Shown here in pieces: positions 7,641-15,108 of a stretch of DNA of 20,878 nt. The stretch covers positions 1 through 20,878 of the forward strand of contig CABSAN010000035.1 of NCBI GenBank assembly GCA_902475785.1, given 5' to 3'. This DNA is from an uncultured Collinsella sp. (GTDB taxonomy: Bacteria > Actinomycetota > Coriobacteriia > Coriobacteriales > Coriobacteriaceae). Within the stretch, counting starts at the first letter, position 1, and every line of letters begins with the position of its first letter. The notes under the pieces are model-generated. The model was not told the origin of the DNA. It ran no database searches and saw only the letters and a list, made by a program, of their open reading frames with translations. A program made the position numbers and the translations under genes.

Positions 7641-9419
7641 ATGGACGCCATCGTAAAGATGCTCGAAAAGCATCAACCGTTCTTTGAGAAGATCTCGAGG
7701 AACATCTACCTCCAGGCCATCAAGGACGGATTCCTGGGGTGCATGCCCATTGTCCTCACCTCTTCGATCTTTCTGCTCATTGCCACCCTTCCCGGCGTAG
7801 TCGGCATCACGCTGCCCCAGCCGCTCATCGACTGGTGCAACAAGCTCTACAACTTCACCATGGGCGTCATGGGCATCATGGTTGCCGGCACCACCGCCAA
7901 GAACTTCACGGCTTCCATGAACCGTCGCATGCCCGCCGGCAAAGTGCTCAACGACGGTTCCACCATGGTGGCCGCCCAGTGCAGCATGCTGCTGCTCGCA
8001 GTCACGCAGTTCACCACCAAGCTCGACGGCTCCGAGCTTTCGGTCTTCGATTGCACCAGCATGGGTACGCGCGGTCTGTTCTCGGCCTATATCGCCGCGT
8101 TCATTACCGTTTGGGTCTACAAATTCTGCGTCTCGCGCGATCTGACCATTAAGCTGCCCAAGGAGGTCCCGGGCGCCATCGCTCAGAACTTCCGCGACAT
8201 CATCCCCTTCGGTGGCGCTGTCATCATCTGCGGCATCATCGATGTCGTCGTGCGCAACCTCATGGGCGTTCCGTTCTCCGAGCTGCTTATCAAACTGCTC
8301 TCCCCGCTCTTTACCGCTGCAGAAACCTATCCTGGCCTTATCCTTATCCAGGCGGCCACCGCGTTCTTCTGGTTCATCGGCGTCCACGGCCCCTCGATCG
8401 TCCAGCCGGGCATCGACCCCATCCGTCTTGCCAATCAGGCCGAGAACCTGCAGGTTCTGCTGGCCGGTGGCCACCCCGCCCATTCCCTCACCTTCAACAT
8501 GTCGCTCGTGGGTGAGTTCGGCGGCACCGGCGCCACGTTCATCGTGCCGCTTCTGCTGATTCTCTTTATGAAGTCCAAGCAGCTCAAAGCCGTCGGTAAG
8601 GCCTCGATTGTTCCTGTTGCCTTCGCCGTCAACGAGCCGCTGCTCTTTGGCGCGCCGATGATCCTTAACCCCTACATGCTCGTCCCCTTTGTTGCCGCCG
8701 GCTGCGTCAACGTGAGTGTTGCCAAGTTCTTTATCGATAACGTGGGCATGAACGGCTTCTCCTTCGTGGTGCCTTGGGCTACCCCTGCCCCCATCGGCAT
8801 CTTCATCACCACGAACTTCCAGCTTATCGCCCTGGTGTTTGTCGCAATCATCATATTGCTGGACGCCATCATCTACCTGCCGTTCTTGAAGGCATACGAT
8901 AAGCTGCTCTGCGACCAGGAAGCCGAGCGCGCCGCCGAGCTGGGTCTCGAGGCCAATGGTGCCGCCGTCATCGCCGCCAACGCCTCTGCGCCCGCTGTCG
9001 AGCAGACTACCGCTTCCGTCGAGACGACCGTTGCCGCCACCGACAGCAAACCTGTCGCCGAACAGCCCGAGCCTGCCGCCGACGCATCCGCTAAGAAGGA
9101 CGTCGACGGCCTGAAGGTCCTCGTCCTGTGCGCCGGCGCCGGCACCTCTGCCATGCTTGCCAACGCCATCAAGGAAGGTGCTGCGCAGACCGGAGAGAAC
9201 ATCGCTTCCTCCGCAGGCGCCTATGGCCAGCACACTGCCATCATGGATCAGTACGACGTTATCGTGCTTGCCCCGCAGGTCCGTAGCTACTACAACGACA
9301 TGAAGGCCGACACCGATCGTCTGGGCATCAAGCTGCTCGCCCCGCGCGGTAAGGAATATATCGACCTTACTCGCGACCCCGCCGGCGCCATCAAGTGGCT
9401 CCGCGAGAACCTCGACTAG
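7641..9419 (+). CDS. lacE: Lactose-type PTS permease EIICB (lacE3)
   Basis: Complete 592-residue paralogue of LacE2, for membrane transport and phosphorylation of a beta-galactoside. ATG 7641 has AAGGAG at a four-base spacing, and the protein opens MDAIVKMLEKHQPFFEKISRN. The EIIC domain (about 1-430) carries H249 in GVHGPSIV and E332 in VNEPLLFGAP. A long Ala/Val/Glu-rich linker (about 435-490) joins the EIIB domain, whose active Cys is C497 in VLCAGAGTS. The EIIB continues with the LacE hallmarks GAYGQH, VIVLAPQVR and DTDRLGIKL. It heads a two-gene operon with lacG3 (76-base gap) and is divergent from lacI2. Gene order is reversed relative to lacG2-lacE2. The phosphoryl donor EIIA must come from elsewhere. 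Confidence 0.95.
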   Translation: MDAIVKMLEKHQPFFEKISRNIYLQAIKDGFLGCMPIVLTSSIFLLIATLPGVVGITLPQPLIDWCNKLYNFTMGVMGIMVAGTTAKNFTASMNRRMPAGKVLNDGSTMVAAQCSMLLLAVTQFTTKLDGSELSVFDCTSMGTRGLFSAYIAAFITVWVYKFCVSRDLTIKLPKEVPGAIAQNFRDIIPFGGAVIICGIIDVVVRNLMGVPFSELLIKLLSPLFTAAETYPGLILIQAATAFFWFIGVHGPSIVQPGIDPIRLANQAENLQVLLAGGHPAHSLTFNMSLVGEFGGTGATFIVPLLLILFMKSKQLKAVGKASIVPVAFAVNEPLLFGAPMILNPYMLVPFVAAGCVNVSVAKFFIDNVGMNGFSFVVPWATPAPIGIFITTNFQLIALVFVAIIILLDAIIYLPFLKAYDKLLCDQEAERAAELGLEANGAAVIAANASAPAVEQTTASVETTVAATDSKPVAEQPEPAADASAKKDVDGLKVLVLCAGAGTSAMLANAIKEGAAQTGENIASSAGAYGQHTAIMDQYDVIVLAPQVRSYYNDMKADTDRLGIKLLAPRGKEYIDLTRDPAGAIKWLRENLD

Positions 9420-9435
9420 TTTCCTCCCTCTGTTG

Positions 9436-9462
9436 GTGCCCGGATCCCCAGTTCGGGCACCT
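9436..9462 (+). other. Hairpin in the lacE3-lacG3 gap
   Basis: GGTGCCCG (9436-9443) pairs perfectly with CGGGCACC (9455-9462). No T-run follows, so full termination is unlikely; processing or message stabilisation is more plausible. Confidence 0.5.
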
Positions 9463-9495
9463 CTCCCTATTCGTATCCCACAGAAAGGATGACTC

Positions 9496-10917
9496 ATGAC
9501 CAACCCCATGCAGTTCCCCGACGGCTTTGTGTTTGGCGGCGCCACCGCTGCTTACCAGGTTGAGGGCGAGACCCGTACGCACGGCAAGGGTAAAGTGCCC
9601 TGGGACGATTTCCTGGCTGCTCAGGGTCGCTTCTCCCCCGATCCCGCAAGCGATTTCTACAACAAGTACCCGGTCGATATCGACCTGTGCCAGCGCTTCG
9701 GCATCAACGGTATCCGTGTCTCCATCGCTTGGAGCCGTATCTTCCCCAACGGCACTGGCGAGATCAACCCCGAGGGTGTCGCCTTCTATCACGAGCTTTT
9801 CGCCACCTGCAATAAGGCCGGCGTTATCCCCTATGTCACGCTCGATCACTTTGATACACCCGAGGCCTTTTACCAGAACAGCGGCGAGGGCTTCCTGACG
9901 CGCACGACGATCGACGCCTTTGTCGAGTACGCCAAGTTCTGCTTTGCCGAGTTCACCGAGGTCAAGCACTGGTTCACCTTTAATGAGATTCCCGCAACCG
10001 CCGAGGGCAGCTTTATCGTCGGCAACTGGCCGCACGGCGAGAAGTATCGCCTGGACAAGGCCTTCCAGCTCATGCACAACATGATGGTGGCCCACGCCAA
10101 GGCCGTCGTTGCCTTCCATGAGGGCGGCTTTGAGGGCGAGATCGGCATTGTCCAGAACCTGGAGCCCAAGTATCCCCTCGATCCCAACAACGCCGCCGAC
10201 TGCGAGGCAGCTCGCATGGCCGACGTCATCAACAACCGCTGGGTACTCGACGCCACCTTCCGCGGCCACTATGCAGCCGACACCATGGAGGCTGCGACCA
10301 AGCTGGCCCATATCGCCGGCGGCGAGCTCGACGTCCGCGACGAGGACATCGCCGTGCTGACCGCCGCGCTCCCCTACAACGATTGCTTGGGCGTCAACAC
10401 CTACAAGTGCCAGTTCCTGCGTGCCGCCGAGGGCGAAAACGACATCAACCACAATGGCACCGGCGACAAGGGCTCCTCGCGCTGGTTCCTCAAGGGCGTG
10501 GGCGAGTCATGCGTGCGCGAAGGCGTACCCACCACCGATTGGGACTGGATTATCTATCCCGAGGGCCTCTACGACCTGCTGCTCCGCATTAAGAACGATT
10601 ACCCCAACTACAAGAAGATCTACATCACCGAGAACGGCATGGGCTATAAGGACGACTTTGAGGACGGCTTTATCGACGACGCCCCTCGCATCGACTACAT
10701 GCGTCAGCATCTCGCATGGATCCTCAAGGCAATCGACGGCGGCGTGAACGTCGACGGCTACTTTGTGTGGTCGCTGCAGGATCAGTTCTCCTGGACCAAC
10801 GGCTATAACAAGCGCTATGGCCTGTTCTACGTCGACTTTGAGACCCAGAAGCGCTATCCCAAGGCGAGCGCGTACTGGTACAAGAACGTCGCGGAGACCG
10901 GCCTGCTCATGGCCTAG
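9496..10917 (+). CDS. lacG: 6-phospho-beta-galactosidase (lacG3)
   Basis: Complete 473-residue GH1 enzyme acting on the phosphorylated product of LacE3 in the cytoplasm. The GH1 start signature is FVFGGATAAYQVEG. Acid/base E164 lies in TFNEI and nucleophile E379 in ITENG. The phosphate-loop residues S432, K439 and Y441 and the galacto-favouring W433 lie in FSWTNGYNKRYG. ATG 9496 follows AAAGGA at a six-base spacing. It is close to the partial lacG at the window start, including AHAKAVxAFHxGGF and the TFRG(D/H)Y segment, suggesting a cassette duplication. A strong terminator follows. Confidence 0.95.
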   Translation: MTNPMQFPDGFVFGGATAAYQVEGETRTHGKGKVPWDDFLAAQGRFSPDPASDFYNKYPVDIDLCQRFGINGIRVSIAWSRIFPNGTGEINPEGVAFYHELFATCNKAGVIPYVTLDHFDTPEAFYQNSGEGFLTRTTIDAFVEYAKFCFAEFTEVKHWFTFNEIPATAEGSFIVGNWPHGEKYRLDKAFQLMHNMMVAHAKAVVAFHEGGFEGEIGIVQNLEPKYPLDPNNAADCEAARMADVINNRWVLDATFRGHYAADTMEAATKLAHIAGGELDVRDEDIAVLTAALPYNDCLGVNTYKCQFLRAAEGENDINHNGTGDKGSSRWFLKGVGESCVREGVPTTDWDWIIYPEGLYDLLLRIKNDYPNYKKIYITENGMGYKDDFEDGFIDDAPRIDYMRQHLAWILKAIDGGVNVDGYFVWSLQDQFSWTNGYNKRYGLFYVDFETQKRYPKASAYWYKNVAETGLLMA

Positions 10918-10939
10918 ATTCAGCCGCATACCCCCTGTC

Positions 10940-10988
10940 GGCCGCATGCAAATCCCTCCACGGGTTCGCATGCGGCCTTTTTTGTTTT
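10940..10988 (+). terminator. Rho-independent terminator of lacE3-lacG3
   Basis: GGCCGCATGC (10940-10949) pairs perfectly with 10968-10977, followed by six Ts, a G and five more Ts. It lies 22 bases after the lacG3 stop. Confidence 0.93.
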
Positions 10989-11008
10989 TGGTGAGCCCGA
11001 GCGAATCA

Positions 11009-11148
11009 TTCGTCTCGATCTGTAACATCTAGCAGGGATTTTCAATCCTAACTGTTATAGATTTAGACGAACGGGCGACCAGGGCTGAAAGATCTCAATC
11101 TGTAACACGTAGCCCACTTTCGACCGCCTACCTGTTACAGATCAAGAC
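11009..11148. repeat. Palindromic tandem array 3 (two units, 80-bp period)
   Basis: Units lie at 11009-11071 and 11092-11148 with TGTAAC cores at 11021 and 11101. The first has a type A loop (TCTAGCAGGGATTTTC), the second type B (CGTAGCCCACTTTCGACCG). The outermost flank TTCGTCT/AGACGAA is again complementary. The right arm of the first unit is degenerating (TGTTATAGATTTAGA). This array lies between tandem genes lacG3 and fic rather than between convergent ends. Confidence 0.9.
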
Positions 11149-11202
11149 AATAAGATAGTCAAATCCAAACTTTCCAAGCAGTTATGAACCATGGTTTCTA
11201 GT

Positions 11203-11277
11203 TTTCGGTATCACGAACATACTTTCGGTATCATTTAATGATATTATGATATCGAAAGTATGTTCGTGATACCGAAA
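11203..11277. promoter_or_regulatory. 75-bp inverted repeat: fic promoter/operator
   Basis: Two 32-base arms (11203-11234 and 11246-11277) match at 31 positions around an 11-base AT-rich centre. Each arm holds the sub-motif TTTCGGTATC or its variant twice, so four copies are present: at 11203, 11223, and inverted at 11249 and 11268. AT-rich -10-like hexamers (TATTAT/TATGAT) lie in and beside the centre. The right arm runs directly into the fic ribosome site AAAGGAG (11275-11281). A DNA-binding regulator at the four sub-motifs, an mRNA hairpin masking the ribosome site, or both would restrain fic expression. Confidence 0.75.
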
Positions 11278-11285
11278 GGAGCCGC

Positions 11286-12518
11286 ATGCGCCAGTTCGAT
11301 TACACCACAGTCCCAGCGGAACTCGAAGCAACTCCAATCACCAACCTCCTCCTCTCGATACGCGAGCATAAAGGCCGTCAGCTTGCCCTGAGTCAAGTCA
11401 AACCCGAGCTTCTATCGTCCCTAATGGAGGAGGCTAAGATCCAAAGCACCCGGTCCTCCAACGGACTTGAAGGAATTGTTACCACCCAAAAAAGACTCAA
11501 AGCGATCATGGCGTATTCCGCCAAGCCAAGCTCCCGCGCAGAGGAAGAAATTGCTGGATACCGAGATGTGCTGTCGCTTATTCACGAGCAACACGATTCC
11601 ATTCCCGTAACGCCATCGGTCATTCTGCAGTTGCATCGTGACCTCATGGCGCACACGGCAATCTCGTATGGAGGCCATTGGAAAGATGGCGATAACGAAA
11701 TCGTCTCCATTGACGATCAAGGAAATCGATTTGTGCGCTTTAGGCCCCCTTCGGCCCTAGCAACCCCGGGACTTATTAAAGAAGCCTGCCAGTCCCTCAA
11801 CGATGCTTTATCTCGCCAAGTTTGCGATCCCCTCCTTATATCGCTCCGCTTTATCTTCGATTTTGTTAGCATTCATCCCTTCAACGATGGCAATGGCAGG
11901 ATGAGCCGGCTCCTTACAACGCTGCTGCTCGAAAAGACTGGATACGACGTTGCGCGTTACATCAGCATCGAACGACTTATTGAAGACAACAAAGCGCTTT
12001 ACTACAACGCTCTCGCTGCAAGCTCCACTGGATGGAATGAAAATCAAAACACCGAAGTACCCTTTATCCGTTTCATGCTCGGAACAACCCTGGCCGCCTA
12101 CCGACAGCTCGAGCAGCGTACCTTAATTGAATCAAGCACTCGTCCCATGTCGAAGCAAGCGCGCATCGCCGTTCTATTTCAACAGAGACCCGGCGTCATT
12201 AAGAAATCCGACATCCGATCCAACTGCCCCGATATCAGCGAGGTCACCGTTAAACGAACCCTCGGTCAGCTTGTTAGTTGCAGCGCAATCGAAAAAACAG
12301 GAGCGGGTCGTTCGACGGGCTACATACTCAAAGACGTCCATGCTCTAGAACTATTCTTGCAATCCACAATACCCGATAGCGAGGCCGCAATAACAAAAGA
12401 GGCTCCAAAGGATAAGCTCCTTGAACGTATAAACCACGCCGAGGATGAAAGCAGAGAGGAGCTCTATGAAGACTACGATTCATTCTCAAGGGACATAAAG
12501 ATGAAATACGGAGTCTAG
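11286..12518 (+). CDS. Fic-family protein (AMPylase-like) with N-terminal inhibitory motif and C-terminal winged helix
   Basis: 410-residue Fic protein. Proteins of this fold usually transfer AMP from ATP to hydroxyl side chains of targets. The catalytic motif HPFNDGNGRMSR (residues 197-208) is fully canonical, with H197. An inhibitory motif of the S/TxxxE(G/N) type is present at S58-E62-G63 (SSNGLEG), placing it among Fic proteins whose auto-inhibition is built into their own N-terminal region. Residues about 285-345 (ARIAVLFQQRPGVIKKSDIR...VTVKRTLGQLV) look like a winged helix. Such a domain could bind the large inverted repeat upstream, which would make the gene autoregulated. ATG 11286 follows AAAGGAG at four bases. 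Codons are visibly more AT-rich than in the lac genes, suggesting separate acquisition. No partner antitoxin gene is seen. The target is unknown. Confidence 0.92.
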   Translation: MRQFDYTTVPAELEATPITNLLLSIREHKGRQLALSQVKPELLSSLMEEAKIQSTRSSNGLEGIVTTQKRLKAIMAYSAKPSSRAEEEIAGYRDVLSLIHEQHDSIPVTPSVILQLHRDLMAHTAISYGGHWKDGDNEIVSIDDQGNRFVRFRPPSALATPGLIKEACQSLNDALSRQVCDPLLISLRFIFDFVSIHPFNDGNGRMSRLLTTLLLEKTGYDVARYISIERLIEDNKALYYNALAASSTGWNENQNTEVPFIRFMLGTTLAAYRQLEQRTLIESSTRPMSKQARIAVLFQQRPGVIKKSDIRSNCPDISEVTVKRTLGQLVSCSAIEKTGAGRSTGYILKDVHALELFLQSTIPDSEAAITKEAPKDKLLERINHAEDESREELYEDYDSFSRDIKMKYGV

Positions 12519-12557
12519 TCATATCCCAGAATAGCCTCATCCTTGTTGCCCAAAATT

Positions 12558-12570
12558 ATTTGCGCGTCAT
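12558..12570. repeat. 13-bp sequence shared with the deoR locus
   Basis: ATTTGCGCGTCAT occurs here and at 17155-17167. In both places it lies 3' of a deoR-like reading frame on the minus strand. With the remnant next to it, this marks a decayed copy of the deoR locus in which the segment between the 13-mer and the coding homology has been lost. Confidence 0.55.
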
Positions 12571-12600
12571 TTTAAAGCGGTACCCCTGCGCCGGCTGGGG

Positions 12601-12945
12601 GGCAGAAGTATCGTCTGCCGATCCTGCTGGAGTCGGCAATCAGATAGCGCGCATCGGCCTTGCTAAAGGCGAGCTGCTGGATGCGGCCCTCGTCCATGTT
12701 GGACGTGGACACGTCGCCGTCCAGAATGCCGTTGGCACCGATAAACGCCGTGTCAATCCCTAGTGCGCGCAGGGCATCCTCGGCCATGGGGCCCACAAAG
12801 GCGGCGGTGCGGCGACGGTACATGCCGCCCACCAGGCACAGGTCGCAGCCCTCGCGCGCCTCGAGCAGGTTAAAGACCGAAAGCGAATTGGTCACATAGA
12901 TGGAAGGCAGTTTGTCGGTGACTCGGAGAGCGCCAATGCGATCTC
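12601..12945 (-). pseudogene. DeoR-family regulator remnant
   Basis: Internal fragment of a DeoR-type regulator, nearly identical over about 90 residues to the intact gene at 17254-18018. It covers VTNSLSVF, LCLVGGMYRRRTAAFVGP, IGANGILDGDVSTSNMDEGRIQQLAFSKADARYLIADSS. The helix-turn-helix region is absent and the frame runs into a TGA near 12943. The C-terminal part is lost after a short deletion near 12610 compared with the intact copy, so the frame ends in unrelated residues. Upstream residues (LRVTDKLPSIYVTNS) still look DeoR-like but differ from the intact paralogue, so the source was a related rather than identical regulator. It cannot bind DNA as it stands and is probably silent. Confidence 0.8.
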
Positions 12946-12983
12946 ACGACGGTTGCGCTCATTGTCTCAATTAGATACTCAAC

Positions 12984-13022
12984 GAAATACGGCCCCGCAG
13001 CTCAATAAGCTGCGGGGCCGTA
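12984..13022 (-). terminator. Rho-independent terminator of lacE4
   Basis: A perfect 15-bp stem (12988-13002 with 13008-13022) closes a five-base loop. On the minus strand it is followed by TTTCGTT. It lies 35 bases beyond the lacE4 stop. Confidence 0.82.
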
Positions 13023-13057
13023 CCATACACCGACGAATCAACGACGAAGTGCATCCA

Positions 13058-14752
13058 CTATTTGGCCAGCTCCTGAACGATCCAGTCAATTGCACCTTCG
13101 GGATCGTTGGTAAGGTCGATATACTCCTTGCCCCTTGTGGTGAGCAGTTTAATTCCAAGGCGATCGGTATCGGCCTTCATAGCGTCATAGTACATGCGTG
13201 CCTGGGGCGCCAGAACAATCACGTTGTACTGATCCATCGTCTCATAGTGGCTTCCGTACGCACCGGACTGAGAAACCAGATCGATACCCTTAGCAGCGGC
13301 ACCTTCGCGAAGAGCATTTGCCAAGAGAGTCGAAGTGCCGGCACCCTGACAAAGCACAAGCACGCGGATCTGCTCCGCCTTGTCCTTTACCGCCTCGAGA
13401 GCTTTTGCGACATTTTCCTGTGCGGCAATAGCATCTGCATCCGAGTTTCCTGCAGTCTCCTTTGCAGACTCTTCCAAACAAAGCTGATGGTCATACGCCT
13501 TGCAGAACGGATAGTAAATCACAAAGTCAACGACCAACAGCACTGCCATCAATACGAGAGAACGCAGATCGAGACCCGTGGTGAGGAACGCACCAATTGG
13601 GCCGGGAAGCGCCCACGGCATGGTATACATGGGGGCGTTCATTCCAATGACGTCAATGAAAAATTTACCGATAATGGCGTTGACCATAGGAGCCACTAGG
13701 AAGGGCACGAACATATAGGGATTGAGAACAATCGGCATACCGAAGATAACGGGCTCGTTAACTCCAAAAATCACCGGGATAATCGATGCCTTGCCCATGG
13801 CTTTAAGCTGCTTGGAGCGCATAAACATGATCAGGATAATAGGAACGATGAACGTGCAGCCAGAACCGCCCAGACCGCCGATGAAGCTTGTAAAGTCCTG
13901 CGTGAGAGCAATTGACGGGTGTCCACCTGCTTGGAAAACCTCAAGATTGGTAACGGTATTGCCGTAGAGCGCAGCATTGATCGGACTCATGACAACCGAA
14001 GCACCGTGGATACCCATAAATTGGAAAAGCGCGACCGCGCCTTCGATAAGCGCCATGCCAGGATAGGTGTCGACCGCGGAGAACAGCGGCGAGATGAGAG
14101 CGGATACCAAATTGGCGAACGGCACAGCAAGCAGCTTGCGGCTCGCAAGATCGATAAAAGCGCACGCAAGGATCGAAAACCCAAATGCAAAGATATCGCG
14201 AAAACTCTGCGCAATAGAGCCAGGGACCTCTTTGGGAAGCTTGATCGTCACATTATGGCTAATGCACACCTTATAGATATTAACAGTCAAGAATGCGGCT
14301 ACGAACGCAGCGAGAAAACCCTTGGTTCCCATATAGCCGGTTTCAAAAACAGATGTATCTGCTCCGCCAATCGAGACAACATCGTTCGTCACCGATAGCA
14401 AGAGCATGCCGCACATGGCACAAACCATGCACGAGGTGGGGTTGAGAGATTTACCCGAAGGCATGCGACGGTTCATCGACATGGCAAGTGAGCTCGCCGT
14501 GGTGCCGGCCACCATAATGCCAAGAAGTCCCATGGTATATGCATAGATTTTATTGAAGAAATCCAGCACCTCAGACGGAAGCGTGATGCCTACATAGGCA
14601 GGGAGCGTCGAAAGAAGAAGGAACAGGCTCGAGAACAGCACAATTGGCATATTCGAGAGAAAGCCATCCTTAATCGCCACCAGATAAATGTTCCTCGAGA
14701 TTTTGTCGAAGAGGGGCTGGTGTTTTTCAAGGAATTTGACGATAGCGTCCAT
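13058..14752 (-). CDS. lacE: Lactose-type PTS permease EIICB (lacE4, without adjacent lacG)
   Basis: 564-residue EIICB for membrane uptake and phosphorylation of a beta-glycoside of the lactose/cellobiose class. The start ATG 14750-14752 has AAAGGAT upstream at good spacing and gives MDAIVKFLEKHQPLFDKISRN, matching LacE3. EIIC residues H249 (GIHGASVV) and E333 (VNEPVIFGMP) are conserved. The substrate region differs from LacE2/3: GASVVMSPINAAL instead of GPS, and NEPVIFGMP instead of NEPLLFGAP. The EIIB active Cys is C468 in VLCQGAGTSTLL. The linker is shorter than in the paralogues. No 6-phospho-glycosidase lies beside it; its neighbours are a divergent TIM-barrel-like gene and a GntR regulator. 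Base composition is more AT-rich than in the other lacE copies. Substrate is uncertain. Confidence 0.93.
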   Translation of the reverse strand: MDAIVKFLEKHQPLFDKISRNIYLVAIKDGFLSNMPIVLFSSLFLLLSTLPAYVGITLPSEVLDFFNKIYAYTMGLLGIMVAGTTASSLAMSMNRRMPSGKSLNPTSCMVCAMCGMLLLSVTNDVVSIGGADTSVFETGYMGTKGFLAAFVAAFLTVNIYKVCISHNVTIKLPKEVPGSIAQSFRDIFAFGFSILACAFIDLASRKLLAVPFANLVSALISPLFSAVDTYPGMALIEGAVALFQFMGIHGASVVMSPINAALYGNTVTNLEVFQAGGHPSIALTQDFTSFIGGLGGSGCTFIVPIILIMFMRSKQLKAMGKASIIPVIFGVNEPVIFGMPIVLNPYMFVPFLVAPMVNAIIGKFFIDVIGMNAPMYTMPWALPGPIGAFLTTGLDLRSLVLMAVLLVVDFVIYYPFCKAYDHQLCLEESAKETAGNSDADAIAAQENVAKALEAVKDKAEQIRVLVLCQGAGTSTLLANALREGAAAKGIDLVSQSGAYGSHYETMDQYNVIVLAPQARMYYDAMKADTDRLGIKLLTTRGKEYIDLTNDPEGAIDWIVQELAK

Positions 14753-14820
14753 AACACATCCTTTCATGATTCCCGGGCACACAACGATTTATCCGGACTC
14801 AACCGTCGTCGTCCCCGTTT

Positions 14821-14844
14821 GTATCCACTTATGTAAGTGAATAC
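14821..14844. promoter_or_regulatory. 24-bp dyad in the lacE4 leader
   Basis: GTATnCACTTA at 14821-14831 mirrors TAAGTGnATAC at 14834-14844, with only the two central bases and one internal pair unpaired. It lies about 70 bases upstream of the lacE4 start. The symmetry fits a regulator operator (for example the nearby GntR protein); a leader hairpin is the alternative. Confidence 0.55.
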
Positions 14845-14936
14845 GTTCTTGTGCGAAATGTAATATCATTTGCGCGATTTGTCATAACCAATTCTTTTTC
14901 CGCTTTGTCGATATGTCAAGAATTCAAATACTTATT

Positions 14937-14947
14937 CGGTGAACGGT
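14937..14947 (-). promoter_or_regulatory. Operator-like site A (faces lacE4)
   Basis: CGGTGAACGGT is the exact reverse complement of the site at 15013-15023, 76 bases away. Read towards lacE4 it is ACCGTTCACCG, located between a weak -35-like TCAACT and a -10-like TATTTG on the minus strand. Another possible lacE4 promoter has a perfect -35 TTGACA at 14914-14919 with AAGAAT 17 bases on. Confidence 0.5.
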
Positions 14948-15007
14948 AGTTGATTAATATAATGTTTTCCCAGCTAAAGGCTATTTTTTCCGAGCAGTAC
15001 AATAAGT

Positions 15008-15035
15008 TTGCAACCGTTCACCGATTGGATATAAC
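15008..15035 (+). promoter_or_regulatory. Promoter with embedded operator-like site B (TIM-barrel/gntR genes)
   Basis: TTGCAA (15008-15013) and TATAAC (15030-15035) are 16 bases apart on the plus strand. The 11-mer ACCGTTCACCG (15013-15023) fills much of the spacer, so a bound repressor would block polymerase. It is the inverted twin of site A. A second -10-like TATAAT is at 14958-14963. The remaining intergenic sequence is AT-rich, without a gene. Confidence 0.55.
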
Positions 15036-15108
15036 ATATTTAATATATTGTTGTAACAATATTAGAGACAATGTCACAAGCCTGTCGTTCTAGTCAAAGG
15101 AAGTAACA

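Noticed and set aside
12660..12899. Plus-strand frame in the deoR remnant
   Set aside because: The same shadow frame appears opposite the intact deoR (17414-17986), so it only mirrors the real coding strand.
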